Shown here: piece by piece, positions 7,488 to 14,951 of the stretch | Layout: each line of letters opens with the position of its first letter | Position numbering within the stretch: the first letter of the stretch is position 1 | Assembly: GCA_024276935.1 (NCBI GenBank) | Contig: JAJRWH010000053.1 | Coordinates: forward strand, 1 to 59,489 | Length of the DNA stretch: 59,489 nucleotides | Direction of reading: 5' to 3' | Origin: Deltaproteobacteria bacterium | GTDB lineage: Bacteria > Desulfobacterota > Desulfuromonadia > Desulfuromonadales > Geopsychrobacteraceae | The notes under the pieces: generated by a model | Seen by the model: only the letters and a program-made list of their open reading frames with translations | Database searches by the model: none | Told to the model about the DNA's origin: nothing | Program-made: the position numbers and the translations under genes

Positions 7488-10400
7488 CTGAGCCTCCAGG
7501 AGAATATTTTCAACCAGGCCGCAGAAGGGCTTTGCACGCTTCCGGAGGCCTCGGTAGCATCAGGAGTACCAAACTGGGTCACCTTGCCGGTATAGGACAC
7601 CGCGATCGCAGTCCCACTGCCAACATCGACACTCCCGAGCTCAGCCCCGGCCGTAGCAATCGACTTTTTCAGGGTTCCGGCCTTATCCAGAATCAACAGG
7701 CGCCCGGTGGTATCTTCCATGGCATCGGCAGAGCTCTGCGAGTTGAACCCAACCCCGGTACCGACAAAAATCTGTCCGTACCCATCAAATGTCGGCGCTG
7801 ACCAGACCTTTTCTCCCGTATTCAGAGCATACTTCCAACGAAAGGTCCCCCCGGTTCGGGCCAGAGTCAGGGAGTAGAGAGCGAAGCTGCTGCCGGTCGC
7901 AAAGTCAGCACCGCCGGTTCCGAAAACCACATCATTGTTGTAAATGGCGACCCCGGCTCCGATCGGTTCGGCCGCTCCGGCAGGCACGGTGTAAACAGGA
8001 TCATCATTGGCGGTAATCGGATCACCGGTCTTGGTATCCAGAGCCCACAAACGTCCGGCCATATCCCCAAAGACCAGATAATCCTCATTGCCGGTATTAT
8101 CCAGATCCATCAACGCCGGAATCGCCGGTGATTCGTTGATATTCTTGGCTGTCCCGTCATAGTTGCTTTTGAACTGCCAGTGCAGATCTCCCGTCGCCAG
8201 ATCGAGGGAATAGGCATTGATCCCATAACTCCCCCCAACAGGATCTACCGTTCCATCACTCGCCAGCTTGGCATGGTAGGTTGATGTCAGGTAGACACTG
8301 TTTCTCAGGCTGCCACCAACATGCAATGAGCCAACAGCCACACCACGCGAATCACCCATATTCAGATCGGCGAAAGTCCGCTCCCAGAGCACATCTGGCG
8401 CGTATGGGTCGGTGATATCGATGGCAAAAACAATCCCTTTGTTCAAGGACTGAACGGATGCTGTCCCAACCAGAATCGTATGCCATTCATTAGCACGATC
8501 TCCATTCAGATCAATAAAAAAATCTTCAACGGCCGGAGAACCATCAACATTGACAACCGCCGAACGGTTGGAATCATTAAAGGGCTGATTTTTCAGGGAA
8601 GGCAGCAAACTAGAAGGGATATAGGCCCAGATTTCCCGGCCGCTGCCCGGGGCGTAACCTCCCTGGCCCCCATTCAGGGTTGCATCCCAGGATCCGGCGT
8701 AAAAGGCATGCAGCATTCCGTCTTCAGCACCAATATAAGCAATTCTGTCACGCGTTTTCTGGCCATGAATAATTGGCGATCCCGGAATCACCGCAGAGGT
8801 TGAGCGTGTAATTCCCCAAAGTCGATGCCCCTGATCAGAGGTGCCATCAATCAGGGTGTCTGAGGCTCCAAAGCGACCCCGAACCGTATTGATCAGCCCT
8901 TTGGCACTGTTGAGGCTGGCGGATCCAAGTCTGGTTTGCAGATTTGCCGCCTGGGCGACAGTAAAAGGAACTTCAGCCGCTACATTGTTGGTGAAAATAT
9001 ATCGATAGGCGTTGTTCTTGGCCGGATTATCTGGTGGATCACTGCTGGTCGTACTGCCTGGGTTGGCTCCGGTTCCCGGTAGAGGGATCTGTCTTTCAGA
9101 ATCCCAGACCAGCCGATCAGCATCGACGGTTGCTGACAGATCAAGGGCTTTGAGGTGGCCGATATGGGCTGGGTATTCAAATGAAGCGGTAAACAACAGC
9201 TTGCCATCAATAATCGGTGATGATGCGACATATTCTGCGGAGACCAGAGTAAACTGCAAACCCAAAACAGTATTGAGAACATAACGCAATCCGCAGGTAT
9301 TGGTGTCGCTCCAGGTCACATCACAGCTGGTGACCTCGGTTGCATCGGCAGCACTGACCCCCGGCAAATCGTAACCCACCGGGCAGGTCGCCGGATTGTC
9401 ACCGACATTCTCACAAAACTTGTCCCCTGCAATACCCGTCACGCTGTTTTCATCTGAAATCTTTTTGAGTTGCCCCCCGGAAGAAGGATACTCAACCGTA
9501 AAGCTCACAACATTGTGGTCGGCAGCACTACGATTGACAATTTGCAGATTCTCTATTTTCTTGCGATCAGGACTGAAGCGGGATTCCAGAAAGCTGAAAC
9601 CCATCACCCCGTCATGCACCTGTTTCTCTCCCACCTGATCGACCTTGGTTGCGGTGCCAAGGGCGGTAAATGTTCCATCAGGAAAATAACGCGCCTTTAC
9701 TGTCTGATAAACATCATAGGTCAGGGTAAGGTCAACATACTCACCACCACTGATACCCGAATCCAGTTCGACTTTGACAATAAAATCGCCCCCACCCGCC
9801 CCGTTGCATTTGGCATACTTATGCCCGGCCAGATAAGAGACATAACCCTGGGTTGAACTCCCGTTGATCCGCCCTCCAACATAATAGTCAAAACCGGGGT
9901 CATAACTGGTGCCACTCGGATCCCAGGCACCGTCTGTATCATGAATAAATCGGGTAACCGTTGGATTGTAGGAATATGGTGCTGTTTGCTTGGGACGCAG
10001 ATTGTGCACATGGCCACCTGTTGCCTGGTACTTCCAGCCTGCACACTGAGTCAGATAGGAAACCGGATCTTCAAAGGTCATGTAGGCAACCTGCTGGCTC
10101 CCCAGATTGGTTTCAATCCGCGGTTTGGTATCGGTTTTATCGGTCAACCAGCCACCAGAGGTCTGAGTTGATGCATCGACACCACCGCTGCTCGATCCTT
10201 CAATACTTTCGATCGAGGCACATTCAAGAAAGGCGGAGTTCCCCGCCTCAAGAAATTCACGCAGTTTCAGCATCACCGCATCACGATCAGCCTGGGCGGC
10301 AATCTCATCTTCAACAATCCAGTGTGGTGCCCAGAACAATTGATACTCACTGGCCAGAGTTCCATCCATAATCTGGGTGGGTTGAATAATATTGTAAACC

Positions 10401-11074
10401 ACGTTGGTCTGGTTACCGAGACCTGATGCCGTCAGATAATCTTTCATGACATCGGTTGCCCCCTGGCCAAGAACCGCAATCTTGGGTGGCAGATTGGCCA
10501 GGACCTTTTCAACCGGAGCAGTAAAACTGACCTGGGCCACATGTTTTTTGACATTGACATAACGGTTCAGCACGGCCTGGGCCGCAACAGACAGATCCTG
10601 TTGTTTGATGACAAAAGGACCACCACGATATTCAACTACATGCGCTGGAAGTGTCGCATCACTGACTGTTCTCAAGGTCGTCGGATCAATGGTGGTCGTC
10701 GCCGCCGGATCTGAAGTGTATTTGACTATTGGCGGCGTCGTCGCATCCCCCGCAACCGTAAAATCGATTCCATTGCGCGTTGTCTTGTCCGCATCAATAA
10801 TCCAGTGGACCGGAACATTCAGCCGCAACAGGGTGTAAACCAGCCCATACGCCTGAAAGACTCCCTGATCATTACGTAAAGCGGCTGTTTGATAATCACA
10901 GGCACTGTGAAGAAACGCCGGATCGACATCCGGATCGCTGTTCGGCTGCCAGCAGGGGTCCATGGGAATTATGATCGAACCGCTGGAAAAGGTTTTATTG
11001 GTTGCCCCGGCCGTCAACGGAATCAGCAACATCAACAGTGATATTGCCAGAATCTGAACCATCATTTTCGTCAT
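7484..11074 (-). CDS. pilY1: PilY1-type pilus tip protein, long form with distinct N-terminal domain
   Basis: 1196 residues, ATG with AAGGAGGGG 7-8 nt upstream. A signal peptide ends near LTAGATN. The first ~700 residues do not resemble the shorter PilY1 in this window. They contain YGLVYTLLRLNVPVHWIID and APHWIVEDEIAAQADRD and look like the N-terminal region of Geobacter-type PilY1 proteins. The propeller starts after about residue 740 (RIAYIGAEDGMLHAFYAG, EIWAYIPSSLLPSLKN, VNVDGSPAVEDFF) and includes a calcium-type loop, DLDNTGNED, followed by YLVFGDMAGRLWALDTKTGD. It is predicted to be secreted and to cap or organise the tip complex built from the neighbouring PilV/PilW/PilX proteins. It is a paralogue rather than a recent duplicate of the 156-3209 gene. 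Confidence 0.85.
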   Translation of the reverse strand: MTKMMVQILAISLLMLLIPLTAGATNKTFSSGSIIIPMDPCWQPNSDPDVDPAFLHSACDYQTAALRNDQGVFQAYGLVYTLLRLNVPVHWIIDADKTTRNGIDFTVAGDATTPPIVKYTSDPAATTTIDPTTLRTVSDATLPAHVVEYRGGPFVIKQQDLSVAAQAVLNRYVNVKKHVAQVSFTAPVEKVLANLPPKIAVLGQGATDVMKDYLTASGLGNQTNVVYNIIQPTQIMDGTLASEYQLFWAPHWIVEDEIAAQADRDAVMLKLREFLEAGNSAFLECASIESIEGSSSGGVDASTQTSGGWLTDKTDTKPRIETNLGSQQVAYMTFEDPVSYLTQCAGWKYQATGGHVHNLRPKQTAPYSYNPTVTRFIHDTDGAWDPSGTSYDPGFDYYVGGRINGSSTQGYVSYLAGHKYAKCNGAGGGDFIVKVELDSGISGGEYVDLTLTYDVYQTVKARYFPDGTFTALGTATKVDQVGEKQVHDGVMGFSFLESRFSPDRKKIENLQIVNRSAADHNVVSFTVEYPSSGGQLKKISDENSVTGIAGDKFCENVGDNPATCPVGYDLPGVSAADATEVTSCDVTWSDTNTCGLRYVLNTVLGLQFTLVSAEYVASSPIIDGKLLFTASFEYPAHIGHLKALDLSATVDADRLVWDSERQIPLPGTGANPGSTTSSDPPDNPAKNNAYRYIFTNNVAAEVPFTVAQAANLQTRLGSASLNSAKGLINTVRGRFGASDTLIDGTSDQGHRLWGITRSTSAVIPGSPIIHGQKTRDRIAYIGAEDGMLHAFYAGSWDATLNGGQGGYAPGSGREIWAYIPSSLLPSLKNQPFNDSNRSAVVNVDGSPAVEDFFIDLNGDRANEWHTILVGTASVQSLNKGIVFAIDITDPYAPDVLWERTFADLNMGDSRGVAVGSLHVGGSLRNSVYLTSTYHAKLASDGTVDPVGGSYGINAYSLDLATGDLHWQFKSNYDGTAKNINESPAIPALMDLDNTGNEDYLVFGDMAGRLWALDTKTGDPITANDDPVYTVPAGAAEPIGAGVAIYNNDVVFGTGGADFATGSSFALYSLTLARTGGTFRWKYALNTGEKVWSAPTFDGYGQIFVGTGVGFNSQSSADAMEDTTGRLLILDKAGTLKKSIATAGAELGSVDVGSGTAIAVSYTGKVTQFGTPDATEASGSVQSPSAAWLKIFSWRLR

Positions 11075-11112
11075 GAACAGTCCCCTCCTTGTTTTGTCCT
11101 GCCAATCTGCAT

Positions 11113-11676
11113 CTATTGCGCGTCACTGATGTAGTAATCTGTGACCGTTGAATTGACAACATCTTCAACGCCACCATCGGAATGGCTGGTCTTGGCCGCT
11201 CCCTGGCCATATTGCCCGTTGTAACTCCCCTTCCCCTTGCCTGGTTTGAGAAAACAGAGGGCCTCAACCATAGTCAGGATATTGTCGGCCCCTGTGGCTT
11301 CCGCCAGAACAAAAACCCGCAGATCATTGTCACGCGTGTAATCACCATCACCGTCGTTGTTGTCCCGAACAAAAATTCTGACCGCCAGATTGTCAACGGT
11401 GGTGGTGAAAGTCGGACTGGCAGGATATTTCCCGGCGGCAGCAACCGTCAGCACATTGCCCCAGAAGGTCGTCGAGTTATAGCTGGTTGCCAACAGACGA
11501 CGTGCCTCTTCGACACCGGTATTGGCCGCATAGTAGGATTTTTTCTTCAGCCCCTGTTCTGCCGAACTGCGACTCGATTGAATAACCTTGTGGGCAAGCA
11601 ATGTCGAAATAATCATCATCACAATCGTGATCAGCAAAACGGTCACCAGGGCGACCCCGTGATTATTCAAGCGCAT
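11113..11676 (-). CDS. pilX: PilX-like minor pilin, upstream module
   Basis: 187 residues from the ATG at 11676, with GGAGG 9 nt upstream; the longer reading frame upstream lies inside pilW. The N terminus NNHGVALVTVLLITIVMMI has a Gly-Val cleavage site and lacks the FTLIE start, as PilX-type proteins do. The conserved LKKKSYYAANTGVEEARRLL follows. An Asp/Asn-rich segment (RDNNDGDGDYTRDNDLR) may bind calcium. The C-terminal tail is Gly/Ser-rich. It overlaps pilW by 14 bp and is 38 bp upstream of pilY1. Confidence 0.8.
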   Translation of the reverse strand: MRLNNHGVALVTVLLITIVMMIISTLLAHKVIQSSRSSAEQGLKKKSYYAANTGVEEARRLLATSYNSTTFWGNVLTVAAAGKYPASPTFTTTVDNLAVRIFVRDNNDGDGDYTRDNDLRVFVLAEATGADNILTMVEALCFLKPGKGKGSYNGQYGQGAAKTSHSDGGVEDVVNSTVTDYYISDAQ

Positions 11677-12619
11677 AGTTTTTGACCTCCACCAGCCGTT
11701 CGACCAGAACCCGGCGATAATTATCGGCAAAAGGGCCATAGGATTGTCCCCCGAGTGAGTAAGTCGTCGAATTGACATAATGGCGGTCCGGCTTGCCCGC
11801 TTTAACCAGCAGATATATTTTGATGCCGCGAATTTTTTCGATATCAGCCGTGACGGGTGCATCAACGTAGCTGCCGTTGGCCATAAAATATTTGATCTGC
11901 AAACCATCCACATTACTGTCAAGAACACCGGCCGTTACATAGTCATCATTTCGCAAACCCTGACTGTCGACATAAAAACGCACCGCACGCACCCCGAGAA
12001 CTTCTGTCCCGACCGGAACGGCCTCCGCAAGGGTCTGGTACAACGACAGCAAGCGATCCTTTCTGCCATCTCCGTCAACATCGATGTCTGGACTGTCGGC
12101 CGCAACCCCGGTCACCCGGTAGATCTTTTTATGGTTTTCGAAAATGACATTGTTCCGGGCCAAAACCTGATTTGCCCCCGGATTATTGATCTCGCTGGTA
12201 TAATCCGGGGGGCGGTTGATTTTTATTTTCTGCGGTGTCCCGGTGATCACTTCAGTCACCGAAATCCGGGGGAAAAATGACACCGCCTTCACCAGATCAA
12301 GACTGTCATTACCCCCGGCAGTATTTCCCACAACGATGCTGTTGCTAAAGGTCAGGGGACTACTGAAATGCTTTATGCTCAACACCGTATCGTCACCATA
12401 GCGAGGAACAGAGGTCACCAGAAAACCGGTTTCCCGTACCTCTTCCGCCAGATAATCGAGTAACCGGTTGGCCCGATCACCCAGATCACTTTTATTGATT
12501 TCACTGAGGCTCTGAAACTGGAAGGTCGTAAAAAACGGGTAGATAATCGTACTGATCACTGCCATGATCGCCACAGAAATCAACAGTTCAATCAGGGTAA
12601 AACCGCGTGACGATTTCAT
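11663..12619 (-). CDS. pilW: PilW-like minor pilin, upstream module
   Basis: 318 residues. The ATG at 12619 overlaps the pilV stop (ATGA). The prepilin signal SSRGFTLIELLISVAIMAV is followed by FFTTFQFQSLSEINKSDLG and a segment LLDYLAEEVRETGFL that matches the PilW post-helix region. It is longer than the PilW of the other module (318 against 243 residues). An Asp-rich stretch, DIDVDGDGRKDR, looks like a calcium-binding loop. It is translationally coupled to pilV and overlaps pilX. Confidence 0.82.
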   Translation of the reverse strand: MKSSRGFTLIELLISVAIMAVISTIIYPFFTTFQFQSLSEINKSDLGDRANRLLDYLAEEVRETGFLVTSVPRYGDDTVLSIKHFSSPLTFSNSIVVGNTAGGNDSLDLVKAVSFFPRISVTEVITGTPQKIKINRPPDYTSEINNPGANQVLARNNVIFENHKKIYRVTGVAADSPDIDVDGDGRKDRLLSLYQTLAEAVPVGTEVLGVRAVRFYVDSQGLRNDDYVTAGVLDSNVDGLQIKYFMANGSYVDAPVTADIEKIRGIKIYLLVKAGKPDRHYVNSTTYSLGGQSYGPFADNYRRVLVERLVEVKNYALE

Positions 12620-12978
12620 TGTGCTGTCCTGACAGCAACAATCTGATAACTCTTGTTGCTCCCCTGATGTGACCAACTTACGGCAATTTTGATCCGGGTC
12701 TGATCGGCCCCTGGCTGATCTGTTTCAACCGTTCTCACCATTGAATAGGTCCCCCTCATTGTTGTTGGATCCGCACTGACTGCAGCAAGGTCCGGATAGT
12801 CGACAACCTGCAAACGATCCATCTCTTCGACTGCAATATCCTGGGCAACCGTTCGCAACTGATTTTGTGAATTGACCCGGATATGGGTAATCAACAGGGG
12901 AGCCATTCCAAGAACTGCGATCATGAAAATCGTCAGCGCCACCAACAATTCGACCAGAGAAAATCCCTGTTTCGACAT
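12616..12978 (-). CDS. pilV: PilV-like minor pilin, first gene of upstream module
   Basis: 120 residues from the ATG at 12978, which has GGAGGGGG just upstream. The signal is MSKQGFSLVELLVALTIFM followed by AVLGMAPLLITHIRVNSQ, a PilV-like start. The conserved VAQDIAVEEMDRLQ stretch follows. It heads the module pilV-pilW-pilX-pilY1-fimT. The 275 bp between it and radC must hold the promoter; a weak -35-like TTGACG is present on the minus strand, but no convincing -10 and no sigma-54 site were found. Confidence 0.82.
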   Translation of the reverse strand: MSKQGFSLVELLVALTIFMIAVLGMAPLLITHIRVNSQNQLRTVAQDIAVEEMDRLQVVDYPDLAAVSADPTTMRGTYSMVRTVETDQPGADQTRIKIAVSWSHQGSNKSYQIVAVRTAQ

Positions 12979-13253
12979 TACTCCCCCTCCTTTTTTTAGA
13001 TTCTTCGCCCCACGTGTTATTTCGACCGGCCTGTTCAGCACAGGCAACTATCGCAAAATAAACGCCGGGGAAAATTCTAACTTGCGGAGGGAGATAGAAG
13101 AAGAGAACCTTCTTGCAAGAGACCATTCTGCGAAAACAGAACAGTTTGAAACAGCGTCAATTTCATCCCCCCACCAACATCTTAATGAGACTGACCGAGA
13201 CGAGAGTACAATTGACGCATCAATTTGTAAAGAAAATAATTTACCCTGTCACA

Positions 13254-13937
13254 CTACAGCATTCCCTGATCGGCAAAACTGTGGTAGCGCCCATCGCCGA
13301 TGATGATATGGTCGAGCACGCGCACTCCCATCAATTCTCCTGCCTGCTTCAGGCGGGTTGTTAAAGCGATATCTTCATGAGATGGAGTCGGATCACCTGA
13401 GGGATGGTTGTGAACAAACAGCACTGCTGCTGCCGATTCGCGTACGACTGGAACAAAAACTTCACGAGGATGGACAATACTGGCGTTGAGACTGCCTTCT
13501 GAAATCTGAACCTCACGCAGCAGACAGTTTTTACTGTCCAGCAGCAAGGCCAGAAAAACTTCGCGGCGATAGTCACGCAGGCGGGGATGAAAATGGCTGA
13601 AGGCATCAGCAGAACAGGTATAACGGGCCCCCGGCTGCAAGGCCTCGGCGGCAAACCTGCGCGCCAGCTGAAAGACAGCCTGAATCTCGGCTGCCTTGGC
13701 CGGGCCGATCCCGGGAAAGTCACAAAGCTCGGCAGTACAGGCCCGGGCGACTTCGCGCAAAGAACCAAAACGTTCCAGCAGGGTCCGCGCCTGATCAACC
13801 GCAGTCCGGCCACTGGAGGCATCACCTGTACGCAGGATCAACGCCAGCAGTTCAGCGTTGCTAAGTTGTTCGGCACCACGTTGCAGTAATTTCTCGCGCG
13901 GACGCTCCGCTTCTGGCCAATCCTTGATCCGACTCAT
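13254..13937 (-). CDS. radC: RadC family (UPF0758) JAMM/MPN protein
   Basis: 227 residues, ATG at 13937 with a strong AAAAGGAGGGG upstream. An N-terminal HhH-like region (PREKLLQRGAEQLSNAELLALILRTG) and a second one (FPGIGPAKAAEIQAVFQLARR) precede the C-terminal JAB/MPN domain. That domain has the metal motif VHNHPSGDPTPSHEDIALT (HxH-x7-SxxD) and ends LDHIIIGDGRYHSFADQGML. RadC family members are metal-site proteins with an unclear role in DNA metabolism; a direct repair role in E. coli was not upheld. The gene is co-directional with the cytochrome and dinG-like genes upstream. The dinG-like protein carries a related JAMM motif. Confidence 0.92.
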   Translation of the reverse strand: MSRIKDWPEAERPREKLLQRGAEQLSNAELLALILRTGDASSGRTAVDQARTLLERFGSLREVARACTAELCDFPGIGPAKAAEIQAVFQLARRFAAEALQPGARYTCSADAFSHFHPRLRDYRREVFLALLLDSKNCLLREVQISEGSLNASIVHPREVFVPVVRESAAAVLFVHNHPSGDPTPSHEDIALTTRLKQAGELMGVRVLDHIIIGDGRYHSFADQGML

Positions 13938-13960
13938 GCTCCCCCTCCTTTTGAAAAATT

Positions 13961-14030
13961 GTGAGGAGTGAGGTGTCAGGAGTGAGGCGATAAAAAACAA
14001 ACCCCTCACCCTTCACGCCTCACACCTCAC
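13961..14030. repeat. imperfect GTGAGG-rich inverted repeat
   Basis: The left arm 13961-13987 is built from GTGAGG units and the right arm 14002-14030 is its imperfect complement (about 22 of 27 positions). It lies between the diheme cytochrome gene and radC and could terminate or process the transcript. It looks like a dispersed intergenic palindromic unit, but no second copy occurs in this window. Confidence 0.5.
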
Positions 14031-14034
14031 CGAC

Positions 14035-14520
14035 CTACCTGAGTGGTTCTCCCCAGAAGGTCTGGATGATTTTGACATCCTTGTCACTCAGCACGGCACC
14101 TCGTTTGATCATCATCTGTGCCAGAGCATCAAACTTACGGTTTTGGCGCATGGCCTCTTCAACAATCTTGAGTGAATGGCAGCCACTGCAACGGGCCTTG
14201 ATGACCGATCGATATTCGGCCAGAGGGTCTTCTTCAGTTGGCCTGGCCAGTTTTTTCTGGACATCCTGGCCACGAAAAAAGACTCCCAGTACCTGGCGTT
14301 CCCGGGGATTGAGTTCAGCACCATGACTGATCATCCGCTGTTGAATTTCAAGCATATCACGATGATCAGCCATCGCCTGATCCACTCGGGAACGGGTGTG
14401 ACACCGGCTGCATTTACTGTCAAGAATCTTCTGGAACTCAATATAATTGGCGTCTTCAGCCGCCAGGGTCAGACTGCTCGCAGCCAGCAGCAGAAGTATT
14501 ATCAATAAAAACGGTTTCAT
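14035..14520 (-). CDS. periplasmic diheme c-type cytochrome
   Basis: 161 residues, ATG with AAGGAGAAAAG upstream. A signal peptide (LLLLAASSLTLAAE) is followed by two similar halves, each starting with a heme motif: CSRCH near residue 36 and CSGCH near residue 110. Both motifs are followed by helices with matching patterns (DQAMADHRDMLEIQQRMISHGAELN and VEEAMRQNRKFDALAQMMIKRGAVLS), so the protein arose by internal duplication. It is exported and loaded with heme by the c-type maturation system. Redox partner unknown. It lies 41 bp downstream of a tetraheme cytochrome gene. Confidence 0.82.
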   Translation of the reverse strand: MKPFLLIILLLLAASSLTLAAEDANYIEFQKILDSKCSRCHTRSRVDQAMADHRDMLEIQQRMISHGAELNPRERQVLGVFFRGQDVQKKLARPTEEDPLAEYRSVIKARCSGCHSLKIVEEAMRQNRKFDALAQMMIKRGAVLSDKDVKIIQTFWGEPLR

Positions 14521-14561
14521 CTTTTCTCCTTCTTTACAAAAGCAATCCGGAACCAGTGCGG

Positions 14562-14900
14562 CTAATCACCATAAACACTTTCATCGAGCCGTTCAGGGTC
14601 GTGGCAGCCGGCACAGTCGGTTGGACCTGACTTTTTCCAATGACAGTTTATACATTTTTTATGCAGGACATCCTTATGCTGCGGCAGCCCGGGAATCACC
14701 CCATGGCAGTTACTGCAAACCCCCATCTCGACCCCCTCATGGTGGCAGATCAAACAATCACCAACCCGCTGCTGATGCTCTCGATGATTGAAGGTCACCA
14801 TCCCCCAGCGTGAAGCATAATCGAAAACTTCGCGGCCTGTATTTTCCTGAGCCATCAGCGGTGCAGGAAGGAGCAGAAGTAAAAGCAGCAGACGAAACAT
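14562..14900 (-). CDS. periplasmic tetraheme c-type cytochrome (cytochrome c3/c7-like)
   Basis: 112 residues from the ATG at 14900 (AGGAG 9 nt upstream). A signal peptide ends at PAPLMAQ. Four CxxCH motifs are seen: CLICH, CSNCH, CINCH and CAGCH, with extra His residues (FNHREHQQ, LPQHKDVLHKK) suited to be the distal ligands. The start of the mature protein (MVTFNHREHQQRVGDCLICHH) is the class III cytochrome pattern. Small cytochromes of this kind carry electrons in the periplasm of metal- and sulfur-reducing deltaproteobacteria. It is followed by the diheme cytochrome gene, suggesting a two-gene electron-transfer unit. Confidence 0.85.
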   Translation of the reverse strand: MFRLLLLLLLLPAPLMAQENTGREVFDYASRWGMVTFNHREHQQRVGDCLICHHEGVEMGVCSNCHGVIPGLPQHKDVLHKKCINCHWKKSGPTDCAGCHDPERLDESVYGD

Positions 14901-14951
14901 CACGATGAACTCCTGTAATAACAATGGAATCAGCGGATCATTTTAACAGAT

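Noticed and set aside
12979-13253. A riboswitch upstream of the first minor-pilin gene
   Set aside because: The 275-bp leader was read for GEMM-type and other familiar consensus sequences. Only a small palindrome (AATTGA-TGCG-TCAATT) was found, and nothing else that could be supported.
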